64,000 nt of DNA from Gaeumannomyces sp. JS-464 (taxonomy: Eukaryota > Ascomycota > Sordariomycetes > Magnaporthales > Magnaporthaceae). Every line of letters begins with the position of its first letter. Positions within the stretch are counted from its first letter, which is position 1. The notes below the pieces were generated by a model. The model was not told where the DNA came from, did no database searches, and saw only the letters and a program-made list of their open reading frames with translations. Made by a program: the position numbers and the translations under genes. The stretch is from NCBI GenBank assembly GCA_002197995.1, contig NGZR01000008.1:248001-312000 (forward strand), in the 5' to 3' direction. This document shows positions 23,425 to 34,201 of the stretch, in pieces.

Positions 23425-23661
23425 TGTTAGTAGGAGTGGTACTTTTATAAGCACGGAAATTTTCTAAAAGGAAAAAATAAAAATTTATAAATTTGGAACT
23501 GGTGTTTGTAATAATGCATATCTTCGGAAGGAATTTAAATATAAAAAGGGGATTGCAAAATCCCCTTATATAGGCTTGTAAAAGCGCACGGCCAGTGGGC
23601 TTGCGGTTTTACGAGGCGTGGGCCCTTTTTAAATGCACGCGTTAAATCACGTGGATTAACA
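23425..23661 (-). repeat. 5' LTR of copia-A
   Basis: Partner of 16148-16383. The leader to its left (ctaattaatgttgctcgaaa on the minus strand) shows no primer site I can match to a tRNA. Confidence 0.9.
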
Positions 23662-23666
23662 TCGGC

Positions 23667-25351
23667 CGAAATTAATTACGAGATTTATAATAAAAAGCTT
23701 TTAGTAATTATTAACAGCTTTAGCAAATGGCGTTATTATTTTAAAAAAGCTAAATACCGGATAAAGGTTTACATAAACCACCGGAATTTAAAATACTTCC
23801 TAACCGCTAAAGTTTTAAACAAGCGGTAAGTAAAATAAGCTTAACAATTGTTAAGTTATAACTTTATAATCCATTATAAGCCGGGCAAACAAAATAATAA
23901 GGCCGACGTGCTGTTAAAACTAGCCTAACATAAGCTTAAAAAAGGGGGAGTAAAAATTAGCCGATTGCGACGATTTTGCAAAAAAAACACTTTTTTAAAA
24001 CTAAAACGGCGGTTTTAACGACGGAAAATACGACGAAAAAAGGTTAAAAACCATCGTTAATGCTTTTTGCATCCGCCAAACTTTATAATATCCCCCTAAT
24101 AAAGTGGACCACAAAGTTTACCAACAAAATCCGCAAAGCCGGCGAGTTAAATCCCGAATACCAAAGTTATTTGCAAAAGCCGAAAAAGGATAAAAAGGTA
24201 AAGGATAAACTCCTTTACCGCAAAAACAAACTATAAATGCCAAAGGCTTTATAAAAAAAGGTTTTTAAATCCGAGCATAACATAAAAGTCGCCGGATATA
24301 TGGGGATGGATAAAACCCTCGAGCTAATTACGCGCTACTTTTAATGGCTAAATATCGAAAAAGGCGTTCGAAAATACGTAAAAAGTTGTTTAAAATGCTA
24401 AAAAAACAAGGCTTTTAAACATGCACCATTTAAACCCCTTTAACCTATAAAGCTGCACTATTAGCTTTAAAAAACTATAGCTATAAACTTTATTACGAAT
24501 CTTTTTTTAAGCGATAATTGTAATTTAATTTGGGTAATGGTAAACCCATTTACTAAAATGGCACATTTCGTACTTTTTAAAATAAAAGGTAAAAAAAAGG
24601 ATAATTTTATTCGGATATTCGCTAAGGAATATTAGCAATTGCACGGTATGCTATTAAACACTATTTTTAATAAAAATTCCAAGTTAACGAGCCACTTATA
24701 GAAAGATTTCCTCCGTTTAGTCGGGATTAGGCTTAAAATAAGCACGGCTTTCCACTTTTAAACGGATAAACAAACCGAAAAATTTAACTAAAGCTTAAAA
24801 GCTTACTTTCGTTTATTCGTTAATTACGAAATAACCAATTAAATCGATTCCTCCTTATAGTGGAATTTGCTTATAATAATACTTCTTTTGCAAGTACCAC
24901 CGTTACTCCCTTTTTCGCTAATTATAAATATTACTTAGCGTTTAATAATCCTTTACTCCCGGGTTAAACAAGGAATTTAAATAGCAAACTTTATAGCTAT
25001 TAAATGACCCAAATACATTAAAAGGTTAAAAGCTGCTTTAAAAAAGCACGAAAACGAATAAAGCGCTGGGCAAACAAAAAGCGAAGCCTTTTGCCGGTTT
25101 TAACCGAAGGATAGCTCGTTATGCTTAACGCCCGCCACGTTAAAACTCGTCGCCTTGCTAAGAAATTCGACTTAAAAATGCTCGGCCCCTTTCGAATTTC
25201 GAAAGTGATTTCCCCTTTCGCAATCCGCTTAACCCTGCCAAAAACCTGGAAAATCACGACGCTTTCCACGTGTTACTTATTTAAACCTTACCGCGCTAGC
25301 ATTAAGCACGGCCTAACCTTAACTAGGTTTTGCGAAAAGCTCCCCCGATAA
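23667..25351 (+). pseudogene. RNase H end and integrase of gypsy-A, RIP-degraded
   Basis: The RNase H frame resumes with NYEIYNKKLLVIINSFSKWR and VYINHRNLKYF. The integrase zinc finger appears as MGMDKTLELITRYF and KYVKSCLKC (CX2C at 24387-24398). The core begins WVMVNPFTKMAHF, where the usual catalytic Asp reads Asn. The C-terminal GPF region, LGPFRISKVISPFAIRL, is open in 25121-25351, and FHV-like residues are lost to a frameshift. I cannot see a clear chromodomain. Confidence 0.8.
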
Positions 25352-25677
25352 AAGGAAAGTACACCGTTAAAAGGGTGGAAAAATCCATGGTTAGCTTTTA
25401 AAGGAAGGTGTTATATCGAAAAGGTGGGAAAAATACCCGAAGGAACGAAATAAAACTTAAAAGCCTTAGGAGCACTTTAATAGCAAGGGAGCTAAGGCCA
25501 AAATCGTGGCTTTCCATTAACGACACCCGATAAGCCCAGGGACGAACGCGTGCCTTTTGCTACGTTAGCCTCCACTAAGAAAAGGGCCGACTAGGAACCT
25601 TTAGCACGCAAAAAGCCACGGTTTAACTTAGGAACTTAAAAGGGTTTTAAGGCGCGCCTTTAAAAAGGGGAGGATTG

Positions 25678-25989
25678 TGTTACACGGAAGCGTCCTTAAC
25701 TTTTAAAAATAGCTTTACAAGGCCCCGGAAGCCCAAGCGCCTGCAGGAAGTAAGCGCCGAAGCAGTAAAGCTAGTCGATAAAATGGGGCTACCAATCGGG
25801 CTAACGGCGGTGGCGTAAATGGACGGACCATTGGCACGGGCCACCAAAATCTGGCTATTTAATCCCTGCGTCCTTCCTAAATCCCCTTAGCAGATTTTGG
25901 CTTTTTAAGCATCTTTTAAGGCCATAAAAGATTATTAGCTTTCATAATAAAAACCAACCCTTTTAAGCTTGCATTGCACCCTTGTAACA
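25678..25989 (+). repeat. 3' LTR of gypsy-A
   Basis: Partner of 4122-4434. It is preceded by the polypurine tract at about 25660-25675 and followed by the TSD GAAAA. Confidence 0.92.
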
Positions 25990-26123
25990 GAAAAGATACT
26001 TTTGGCGGGTTTTCCGAAAGATTTTCACAAGGGTTTGCGCGGACCCGCAAACTGGTTTTCAAGCGGTTTTTAAAATAGTATGGAAAAACCAAAAACCCCA
26101 ATTTACTTTAGGACAGGCCCTAA

Positions 26124-28301
26124 GTTTCTTATCCATTTTTATCCTCCATTTGCTAAAATACCGCCCAAGCGACCAGACGGATATTAAAGCCACGGCAAGG
26201 GAGAGGATGCCAACCATGGTGCACAGCCAGCCGACACCCATAACGTTTAGCAGCGGCTGTGCGACGATGGTGCCGGCGCCGGAAAAGATGTTACGCACTA
26301 AATTGTTGATGGCCACGCCGGTGGACGACCGCGACGGTATAAATTCGGTTAGCATCGTAACCGCCGCCCCGAACATAAGCATACTGGCGAACCCAAAAAA
26401 GAAGTTGGCAGTAAGCGGCGCTGCTACGTGCACGCCGAACCCGGCCGTCCACCCGAAGCAGATGAGCGCGACGGGGTATAGGACGGCCGCCAACCACGCG
26501 TTTTCGCGCATCCGGTCCTCGGGTAGCAGCACTAGGTGCCCGTCGGCGTCGTACCGCCCCGCCCGCCGCGCCTCGCGCGCTATAATGCGGTCGATCCACG
26601 GCCCGCACACCAGCGAACCGGCGATGTAGCCCGTCGATGCCGGCAGGTAAAGCAGGTTTAGGATTAGTTCCGGGTAAGCCGTACGGCGATTTCCCAAACG
26701 TTGATTGCAGCGAGACGTTGAGGATAAAAAGCGCGCTAAACGCTACGGACGCGTATATAACGGTAACGGCCACGGGCGCGAACCTGAGGTAGAGGAGCAC
26801 GCTAAAGGGGTCGATAAAGGCCCGTTTGAGAAATTTGGCCGTCGTTCGCGTGTGTCGAGACACGGATTGCCGCGTCGATATTCGCTGCAGGCTGGTGGTG
26901 GCTGTCGCTTCGGGCTCGGCCGCCGGCTTCTTTTTCGCCAGCGTTTCCGGTTGGCAGAAGATGATTATGATCCGGACCAACCCGCCGTAGATGGCCAGGA
27001 ACCACATAGTGCTTTGCCAGCCCCATCTTTGCGATAGTGCTCCGCCAAAAATGGGCGCCAGAAGGGGGCGGCCTAGCAACGGGAATTGGAATTTATTATG
27101 CCTTGTTAGTCAGTCGCATGGGGGTCCACGGAGCCTCCTACCTGACGGTAGTAAAAGTAGAACTGCGAACAGCGTCGATTTACAAATATCCCCATAGCCT
27201 GGCCTCGGTTTTTGGGCTCCCAGATGTCGGCGATTGTAACCGCCCTAACAGCTTAAACCGATGCCGAGGCGCCTCCCGCCAGCATCCGCATAGTAATTAA
27301 CATGCCGACGTTAATGCTAATTGCGCTTAAAATCGAAGCCAGCACGAATAAAGCAAACGATAGCACGTAAATGGTCCTCCGGCCAAAGGTTTCGGAAAAG
27401 GAAGACTTGCGGGTTCCGTGGGATATGGGGTTAGTAAAGAGGTCGCCTTAACAGGAAAGGGAAAAACAACTATCGAGAACTAAAGGGGCTACTCCTACTC
27501 ACCACCACAGCGGGAATATGGCCTTATATTATGTATTATGGTCGAAGTCAGCCAGCTATTATCACATGTTTGAATTGAACGGATTAAACCAAAGGATGCC
27601 CGACATACATTAATAGCATGTACACGGCAATCGTGAGGTTCGTTATCGTTTCGGTCGTTCGCAATTTAATTGCCATTTTACCTAAAGCGGCTGTGCCAAA
27701 AAGCCTGGTTAAATGTGTTGTACATGTTTTGTTCGAATGATTTTATGTGCGTGTGTGTGGGGGACCAACAGTAGAATATCGCCGATCCCAGCGGGGCGCA
27801 CGAGGCGGCGAGGGCGACGATGATGGTGATGGCCCATTTGCATTTATTCGGCTCATGATCACTGGCGGCGACCGCCGCCTCTTCGTCTCCTCCAATGCCG
27901 CCATGAGAACGTTCTGGGGCATCTCCAAACTGGGAGGAGCGGCGGGACTTTTTATCGCCGGCCGGCCCGCCGTGGACAAACTCGTCGGATGCCGGCGTGT
28001 CGATGACTGCCCTGGGGTCATTATCCACTGCACGACCGGCAAAGCCAGGTTCTGGGTTTCTGGGTGCTTTCTCGTCTGATGGCGCACTTATTATGGAAAT
28101 AGGTAAGGGCGGCGCTTTCGCGGCTTCTAGAACGTTGTGGACAACACGTGTTGGGGTCACTGGAGGTCGTCTTTGAATTGGTCTTGGCCTGGGGGCAAAG
28201 TTTTGGCAGACCGCGTAGATGGTATAAAAAGTAGGCCGCCGCTGCTCAAAGTAACGATGTAAACATGGCACGCTCGCGGCGGGTAAGGTCAAAGCCAACA
28301 A
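26124..28301 (-). pseudogene. MFS transporter (DHA1 drug:H+ antiporter type), broken
   Basis: The N-terminal frame (28301-27678) has a long hydrophilic tail and then KWAITIIVALAASCAPLGSA, a typical fungal first membrane helix. Further down, GRRTIYVLSFALFVLASILS (about 27370) fits the motif-A loop and third helix, and RPLLAPIFGGALSQRWGWQS (27079 frame) the GP...GG region. After a one-base frameshift near 26680 the frame continues with LLYLPASTGYIAGSLVCGPW and the last helices to MDKKL. The true end lies at 3520-3536. The region 27430-27680 has stops and may hold an intron. Damage includes at least two frameshifts, some RIP-type stops and the Harbinger-like insertion. Such carriers export drugs or metabolites at the plasma membrane; the substrate is unknown. 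Confidence 0.82.
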
Positions 28302-28990
28302 TGTATGTGGTGTAAAAACCGCCAGCCGTTCGGGATATACGGCTATCTAGGAAGGCAACGTGAAAACATCGGCAAACGGGCTGCCCAAGCTATGGTGACA
28401 TAATATATGAATGGGGCGACGCTCGGCTCCGGTTCGGCTTCAAGAACGGCTGGGGCCCAGAGTTGCTCCATCGTGAACTGGCAAGACCCAGGGCGGTGGG
28501 CCGCCGGGGCGGGGGCGAGGGCGAGGGCGACAAAGGACCGAGGGCTGTTGCGTGGGCCGCCATTCTGGCATGCCGCTCAGCGGGAATAGAGAGACCTCCA
28601 TCCCACCACCTGCACCTTTTCCGGTGCAGTAGCCGCCTGACGTGATGGATGGTATCCGGGTTTAGTGGCGGAAAAAGGGTTATTTCCGCTGGGATGGCCG
28701 GTGACGGACGCAGCTTCACTTGACATCATTCAGGCCTGGCTGGGGGATCCCAGCCTGGACGAACGACCTGAGCCACCAAGGAGGAGTCAAAGTCTGGGTC
28801 TTTTGGGCCTGGTCGTAACGCTCGCTGTGGTATCCGATCGCCGGATCGGATGTATAGCGTCATGCCGGCCCGTCGTCTGCTGATTGTCGGCTGCTGGGAG
28901 CCCGTGCTTCACAATCAATTAGGTGGCGGCTTAAACATTTTAAGTTTAAGACGAGGAAGCCCGTGCGAGGCAAATTGGATTGGTCATACG
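28302..28990. other. GC-rich spacer upstream of the MFS gene
   Basis: No RIP signature and no reading frame I can assign; several overlapping frames are GC-driven. It probably holds the 5' flank of the MFS gene. It ends at the 3' end of the left LINE copy, near a GA-rich tract at 28998-29015. Confidence 0.4.
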
Positions 28991-28994
28991 GGAT

Positions 28995-30944
28995 GGAGGG
29001 AGAGAGAGAGAGAAAGAGTATATTTAACGTCAGTAAGTCGGGATCTACCAGTCCCTGCCTCCCAAGGGGCATATGACGTGCTAGCGCTACCTAAGCTAAA
29101 CATTAGGCTATATGTTGCTATCCGGCGGCTAGCAAAGTTAAACCCGAAGGCACACGGAGGTCGGGCCGCGTTCCGGCGCTCCTTGTTAGTGAGCGGGCGA
29201 TCGGCGGTAGGGCGTATGTATATACGCCAAGGCGTTGTAAAGCGCTGCGGGTGGTAGTAGTGCGTTCGGCCGGCGAGTATGCCGATAAAGGGGTGGGGCC
29301 GGGGTTTGAGCTGGAAGGTCCTCGGGACCCTTAGGGCCCGGCCGGAGGTGCGAGGAACTAACGAGCCTACTGTTAATCCTAGTGGTACAAAGGAAAAAGG
29401 TAAAAGGTGTAAAAGAATAAGGAAAAGGATATATGCGGGCTTTTTAGGCCCCGTTGTTATCGTCCAGCGATAGTATAGAGTTAATTGCTTTAACGAACGA
29501 AGCAAAAAGGGAGGGCTTTTAAAAAAGCCGTTTCCAATATCCGGGCTTGTCGAAAGCCGGGGAGGGGTTCGTTATAAGCCATTTATTTTTTACCGTTTTA
29601 ACCAACCGGTAAAATATAAGGTAAAAAGGGGATTTGTTTTTTCCGCAGCGGCACGGGTTATCGTTTTCGTGTTAGAACTTTCGGTAATACCAATCGAAAT
29701 CCCCGTGGCCGGTGCGTACGGCTATTAGCTTTGCAATACCTTTCGGTGCAATTGCAACGCTTTAGGCGTGTGTTATAATACCGGCGGAAAGCTTATAACC
29801 TTATACCGATCCGGAAAGTTGTTTGTAAACTATGCGTTCCGGGCGTCCCGGGCTATTTTCCGGGTTAAAGCTTTTATTTCGGCTATCGTTAGTTTAAAAT
29901 GTTAAAATATTGGCAAAGCCGATTTTAATTTTGTTTCGGCGTTTACCTTTTCGTTTTCGGGGATTTTTATATAGCCCGGGAATTAGCGTACGAATACTTA
30001 ATGTTTATTTATAACGCAATGGATTTTTTTTAAAAGCCTTTTATAAATTATTAAAAGCCGTGTTTAAATAGCCGTTAGCCGTTAAGGTGTTATCGAGGCA
30101 TAAATGGAAAGTGCAATTGCGGAAGCTTTAAACGGCTTTACGGAGGCCTATTTAAACCTTTTTCGCTTCGCCGTTAAATACTTTCACCGGGTGCGTTAAC
30201 CGGCCGTGCCCGGAAAGTTTACGTTAACCGGCTTGGTATATTACCCAGCCGTATTCGATTGCCTCGTTTTTTACTTTAAACCCGTCGTTGTATATTATAA
30301 CGTTAATAGGTGGAAAAGTGCGAAGCTACGCTATAAATGCTTTTACGGTTGTAAGCTTTTTTTATATAACTATCGTAAGCTTTATATATTTATAAAAAGG
30401 TAAGCCGGGCGAGTGTAAACCGGCAAAAGTTCGGCCGTTTTTTGCAAAAAAGTCGCAAGCTTATTAAGAAAGCCCGTTTTAAGCTTACGGGCGTTAAAAG
30501 CCGGTTTAACCGCTGCGGTTAAAAGGTGATTTTCCGGAACCGTATTTATACGGGCCGTAAAACGAAAGCGGGCTTATTTTAAAAGCATTTAAACGCCGAA
30601 AATGCCAAATTCGTAATGTAAAGCGTTTGTCGGTATAGTTTTTTAAATTGGTATTATTATTCGGAAAAACGCTTTTAAAGCTTTGTTAACCCGTTTAATT
30701 AAATAGCTTTAGCGGATAATTTGCTATTATGCCGGCTTATATAAATGTGGTTTAATTTTGCTTTTATACCACATTTTAGCTTCGTATAAAACCGTAGGGA
30801 TTATAACCGTTATAACGGTTTTATATACCGAATGTGCCGGTATTCCTTTTATCGAATTCGTAAACTTTCGAAAGTAATTTACAACGTTTTAAGCTTTTAC
30901 GGTTTTGTTATTAACATGGGTTTTAAAATTAAGCTTTTAATTAA
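28995..30944 (-). mobile_element. Tad-type LINE, 3' part, left palindrome arm
   Basis: This arm is the inverted counterpart of 31018-32620 plus 45652-46000. Read on the minus strand it carries RNase H-like and C-terminal LINE sequence, then a 3' UTR and a terminal CTCTCTCT tract (28998-29015 as GAGAGA). The outer ~500 bp is GC-rich and little mutated, while the inner part is RIPed. Both arms are 5'-truncated at the same point, within the RT thumb region. Confidence 0.72.
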
Positions 30945-31017
30945 AAAAAACCTTTACGGCGAAAAGCTTTACTATATAACAAATTATAAAAGCTTTACGG
31001 TAATTAAAAAAAAAATT

Positions 31018-32620
31018 AAATTAAAAGCTTAATTTTAAAACCCATATTAATAATAAAACCGTAAAAGTTTAAAACGTTGCAAATTACTTCCGAAGGTTTA
31101 CAAATTCGATTAAAAAAAATACCAGCACATTCGGTACATAAACCGTTACAACGGTTATAATCCTTACGGCTTTATACGAGGCCAAAATGTGGTATAAAAG
31201 CAAAATTAAACCACACTTATATAAGCCGGCATAATAGCAAATTATCCGTTAAAACTATTTAATTAAACGGGTTAACAAAGTTTTAAAAGCGTTTTTCCAA
31301 ATAATAATACCAATTTGAAAAACTATACTAACAAACGCTTTACATTACGAATTTGGCATTTTCGGCGTTTAAATGCTTTTAAAATAAGCCCGCTTTCGTT
31401 TTACGGCCCGTATAAATACGGTTCCGGAAAATCACCTTTTAACCGCAACGGTTAAACCGGCTTTTAACGCTCGCAAGCTTAAAACGGGCTTTCCTAATAA
31501 GCTTGCGACTTTTTTGCAAAAAACGGCCGAACTTTTCCGGTTTACACTCGCCCGGCTTACCTTTTTTATAAATATACAAAGCTTACGATAATTATACAAA
31601 AAAAGCTTGCAACCGTAAAAGCATTTATAACGTAGCTTCGCACCTTTTCTACTAACGTTATAATATATAACGACGAGTTTAAAGCAAAAAACGGGGCAAT
31701 CGAATACGGCTGGGTAATATACCAAACCGGTTAACGTAAACTTTCCGGGCACGGCCGGTTAACGCACCCGGTGAAAGTATTTAACGGCGAAGCGAAAAAG
31801 GTTTAAATAGGCCTCCGTAAAGCCGTTTAAAGCTTCCGCAATTGCACTTTCCATTTATGCCTTAATAACACCTTAACGGCTAACGGCTATTTAAACACGG
31901 CTTTTAATAATTTATAAAAAGCTTTTAAAAAAATCCATTGCGTTATAAATAAACACTAAATATTCGTACGCTAATTCCCGGGTTATATAAAATCCTCGAA
32001 AATGAAAAGGTAAACGCCGAAATAAAATTAAAATCGGCTTTGCCAATATTTTAACATTTTAAACTAACGATGGCCGAAATAAAAGCTTTAACCCGGAAAA
32101 TAGCCCGGGACGCTTAAAACGCATAGTTTACAAACAACTTTCCAAATCGGTATAAAGTTATAAGCTTTCCGCCGGTATTATAACACACGCTCGAAGCGTT
32201 ACAATTGCACCGAAAGGTATTGCAAAGCTAATAGCCGCACGCACCGGCCACGGGGATTTCGATTGGTATTACCGAAAGTTCCAATACGAAAACGATAACC
32301 CGTGCCGCTGCGGAAAAAACAAATCCCCTTTTTACCTTATATTTTACAGGTTAGTTAAAACGGTAAAAAATAAATGGCTTATAACGAACCCCTCCCCGGC
32401 TTTCGATAAGCCCGGATATTAAAAACGGCTTTTTTAAAAGCTTTTCCTTTTTACTTCGTTCGTTAAAGCAATTAACTATTATATTATCGCTAAACGATAA
32501 TAACGGGGCTTAAAAAGCTTGCATACATCTTTTTCCTTATTTTTTTACACCTTTTACCTTTTTCTTTTATACTATTAAAATTAACAATAAGCTCGTTAAT
32601 TTTTCGCACTTTCGGCCGGG
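31018..32620 (+). mobile_element. Tad-type LINE, 3' part, right palindrome arm
   Basis: Coding strand is plus. LTNALHYEFGIFGV (about 31330-31370) fits the RT-to-RNase H linker of Tad elements. The RNase H part includes EYGWVIYQTG and CLDNTLTANGYLNTAF. The C-terminal signature is ARTGHGDFDWYYRKF (32237 on), then PCRCGKNKSPFYL with the Cys cluster CRC at 32303-32311. Tad-clade LINEs end in such an H-G-D-F..Y...F / C-x-C-G segment. No endonuclease or RT catalytic box is present because of the 5' truncation. Interrupted at 32620 by gypsy-B copy 2. Confidence 0.75.
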
Positions 32621-33266
32621 TGTTACAATTAAAGGTTTGCTTTTAAAGTAAAGCACCTTGGAAAAGGGGGGGGGGGGTGGAAAGGACAATATCGCTAGTG
32701 CTAATAACAAAAAATCACGTAACTTAAAAGGACAATCTAATTGCTTACTTTAAAAAATGCCTAAAAGCTAACTTAAATTAATTAATGCCAAAGCTTTAAT
32801 TAAAGCTACCTAAAACAATAGGAAATCCATCCTTTATATTGTTATAGGTTAAGGCTGGCAGCCTTACCCTAATTGCCAAAGCTATGCCTTATAACTTGTA
32901 TATAGCTCCCTTTGTGGCACAAAGCTTTCGGCAAATAGGACTTTTCCCTTTGGCAGTTAAATTTATCACTCCTTTTGGCTCCCTAACGTAACGACCTCCT
33001 TTTAAGCCCAGCCTATTACATATATACACGCTACTTTTTACCTTGCGTTAGGTTAAATTTATAGCTTTATTACAAATTTACAAATCCCTTTTAAATTTGT
33101 TACTTTATTACAAATCCACAAATCCCACTTTGGATTTTTGCTTTGCCATAAATTTACAAATCCTTCCTGGTTTACGTAACCCCACGTAACCGGAGCGGGG
33201 CGGAAGCACCACTTTAAAGCCCCCTTTTGCTTTGCTGTTTTAAAGGCTTGCATGCTGGTCGTAACA
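32621..33266 (-). repeat. 3' LTR of gypsy-B copy 2, with a 181-bp insert
   Basis: It is about 460 bp without the insert at 32840-33020 and its TSD. A G-run of 12 lies at 32666-32677. It has three units of the ~45-bp internal repeat, against two in copy 1. Confidence 0.88.
32840..33020. mobile_element. 181-bp solo-LTR- or MITE-like insert in the gypsy-B LTR
   Basis: The insert begins TGTTATAGG and ends CCTATTACA, so its ends are imperfect inverted repeats of TG...CA type. It is flanked by TATAT on both sides (32835-32839, 33021-33025). All other LTR copies here have a single uninterrupted TTTATATACACG at this site, so this is a clean insertion. A 5-bp TSD with TG...CA ends suggests a solo LTR or a TRIM remnant; the parent element is not in this window. 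Confidence 0.75.
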
Positions 33267-33379
33267 TTAGGTTTCCCTTTTAGGCCAAATCCTTTTAGCC
33301 ACGTTTTATCGCCCCGCTTTTTGTTAACGGTAAGTACTTTCCTTTTTTACCATTTCCCATCCCCTTTTACTTTAATAGG

Positions 33380-33912
33380 ATATCCGGTCGAATGCGAAAA
33401 CGTTTTTTCGCAAAAAAAACCGTTAATCGCAAGGAACTTTTAGCGGCTATTTTTTTAACTGCTACGAAATGCCTTTTTATTTATACTATTACAACGTTTT
33501 AAAGCGTAAAAAATGCGACGCTTTTTTTTAAAACTCGTTTCGGTGCGTGGAATATTTTCGGATTAATCGCTCGAAATGCGATATTTTAAAACCTTTTCCT
33601 TTCGAACTTCGGAATATCGTTATTTAACATTCTAAGCTTAAAGCTAAGCTGAAAAAGGCGGAAGAAAAAGTTTTTCGTTTTCGAAAGCAAAAACGAATGT
33701 GGCTGGAAAAAATAATGCGCGCGGTACGTCGCGGTATTAACTCGGTAAAAGAACTAAAGCGTATCGAGCGGGAGGAGGCTAACCAGGCGGCTCGCTAAGC
33801 TACTTCGCATTTCGAAACTTTTGTAACTCTTTCCGTTCCTTTCGATTAGCAAATGTCCGGGGTTAATTTTAATTTAAACTTGTTTGCTTTTTTTAATTAG
33901 GGTAAATTGTAA
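33380..33912 (+). pseudogene. Antisense accessory ORF of gypsy-B copy 2, degraded
   Basis: Homologous to 8490-9020. The ATG is now ATA (33380), and a further stop and at least one frame change are present. The coiled-coil part (MWLEKIMRAVRRGINSVKEL at about 33698) is still readable and nearly identical to copy 1. Confidence 0.55.
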
Positions 33913-33933
33913 TTCCTTTTTATAATTTCTTTA

Positions 33934-34003
33934 GGTTTTATGGCGCATTAGGCGTAGCTTTGGTCTTTTTACTAAGGTTTTGGGTTCGAATCCCGGCATA
34001 ACC
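33934..34003 (+). other. tRNA-like sequence 1 in gypsy-B copy 2
   Basis: Same place and length (70 nt) as 9042-9111. The A-box-like TGGCGCATTAG is at 33941-33951 and a perfect B box GGTTCGAATCC at 33983-33993. A run of 15 T lies downstream (34054-34068). Confidence 0.55.
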
Positions 34004-34129
34004 GTAAAGGTTAACGAGTTTTCGAGCTTGCCCGAAGCTCGTTAAACTTTTACTTTTTTTTTTTTTTTGCTAACCGTTCGGTATAAACTTTTTTGCCTTA
34101 TTTGGTTTTGGTAAATATATTTTTCTTTT

Positions 34130-34201
34130 AACCTAGTGGTATAATAGTAACACTTTTTACCTTTTAGCCGGAGGTTTTAAGTTCGATTTTTAGCTAGGTT
34201 A
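34130..34201 (+). other. tRNA-like sequence 2 in gypsy-B copy 2
   Basis: The 72-nt unit has a fully paired 7-bp acceptor stem AACCTAG/CTAGGTT and a following A at the discriminator position. The T-loop TTCGATT is present; the T-stem is weakened by C-to-T changes. It matches 9244-9315. Confidence 0.6.

Larger units (their letters stand above)
16148..23661 (-). mobile_element. Ty1/copia LTR retrotransposon copia-A (7.5 kb)
   Basis: LTRs of 236 and 237 bp (16148-16383 and 23425-23661) begin TGTTAGTA and end GGATTAACA. The TSDs are ttagc (16143-16147) and tcggc (23662-23666), which differ only by C/T and G/A, as RIP would cause. Integrase domains read on the minus strand in the middle (20163-20770) and a Lys-rich gag/protease frame lies upstream (21256-21531). 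This gives copia order with integrase before RT. It is inserted in the RNase H domain of gypsy-A. The RT region (about 17-19.4 kb) is too degraded for me to find its catalytic box. Confidence 0.85.
4122..25989 (+). mobile_element. Ty3/gypsy LTR retrotransposon gypsy-A (~7.0 kb net), with two nested insertions
   Basis: LTRs of 313 bp (4122-4434) and 312 bp (25678-25989) begin TGT and end ACA. They are flanked by the perfect 5-bp TSD GAAAA (4117-4121 and 25990-25994). A purine-rich tract (taaaaaggggaggattg) abuts the right LTR, giving + orientation. The interior encodes gag with a zinc knuckle, a protease, RT, RNase H and integrase, in the Ty3/gypsy order. Gypsy-B (7971-15354) is inserted between protease and RT, and copia-A (16148-23661) lies inside the RNase H region. 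After removing both with their TSDs, about 6960 bp remain. All frames carry many RIP-type stops and the element is dead. Confidence 0.92.
3540..26120. mobile_element. PIF/Harbinger-like TIR element, split by nested retrotransposons
   Basis: The left end (3540-3551) reads GGGCCTGTCCTA and the right end (26109-26120) is its reverse complement TAGGACAGGCCC. TAA flanks both sides (3537-3539 and 26121-26123). A 3-bp TWA target duplication with a GGGCC-type terminus is typical of PIF/Harbinger and Tourist-like elements. Without the gypsy-A stack (4122-25989 plus one TSD) the element is about 708 bp: 3540-4121 and 25995-26120. I find no transposase, so it is probably non-autonomous. The T-rich segments just inside both TIRs (GGTTTTTTGG-like) also match in inverted orientation. 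It is inserted a few codons before the MFS stop. Confidence 0.72.
28995..32620. repeat. Large palindrome made of two inverted LINE 3' ends
   Basis: Arms face each other around a spacer of about 73 bp (30945-31017). The innermost pairing is gggttttaaaattaagcttt (30918 onward) with its near-complement at 31020-31042. The right arm's outer ~350 bp is displaced to 45652-46000 by a gypsy-B insertion. Without that insertion each arm is about 1.95 kb. Arm differences are mostly C/T and G/A, as expected from separate RIP of each arm. Confidence 0.82.

Noticed and set aside
28390..28719. Pro/Arg-rich frames upstream of the MFS gene
   Set aside because: Low-complexity, GC-driven, overlapping in several frames, with no recognisable domain.
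29000..29020. GAGAGA microsatellite as an independent repeat
   Set aside because: It corresponds to the 3' tail tract of the LINE and has a matching CT-rich tract in the other arm.
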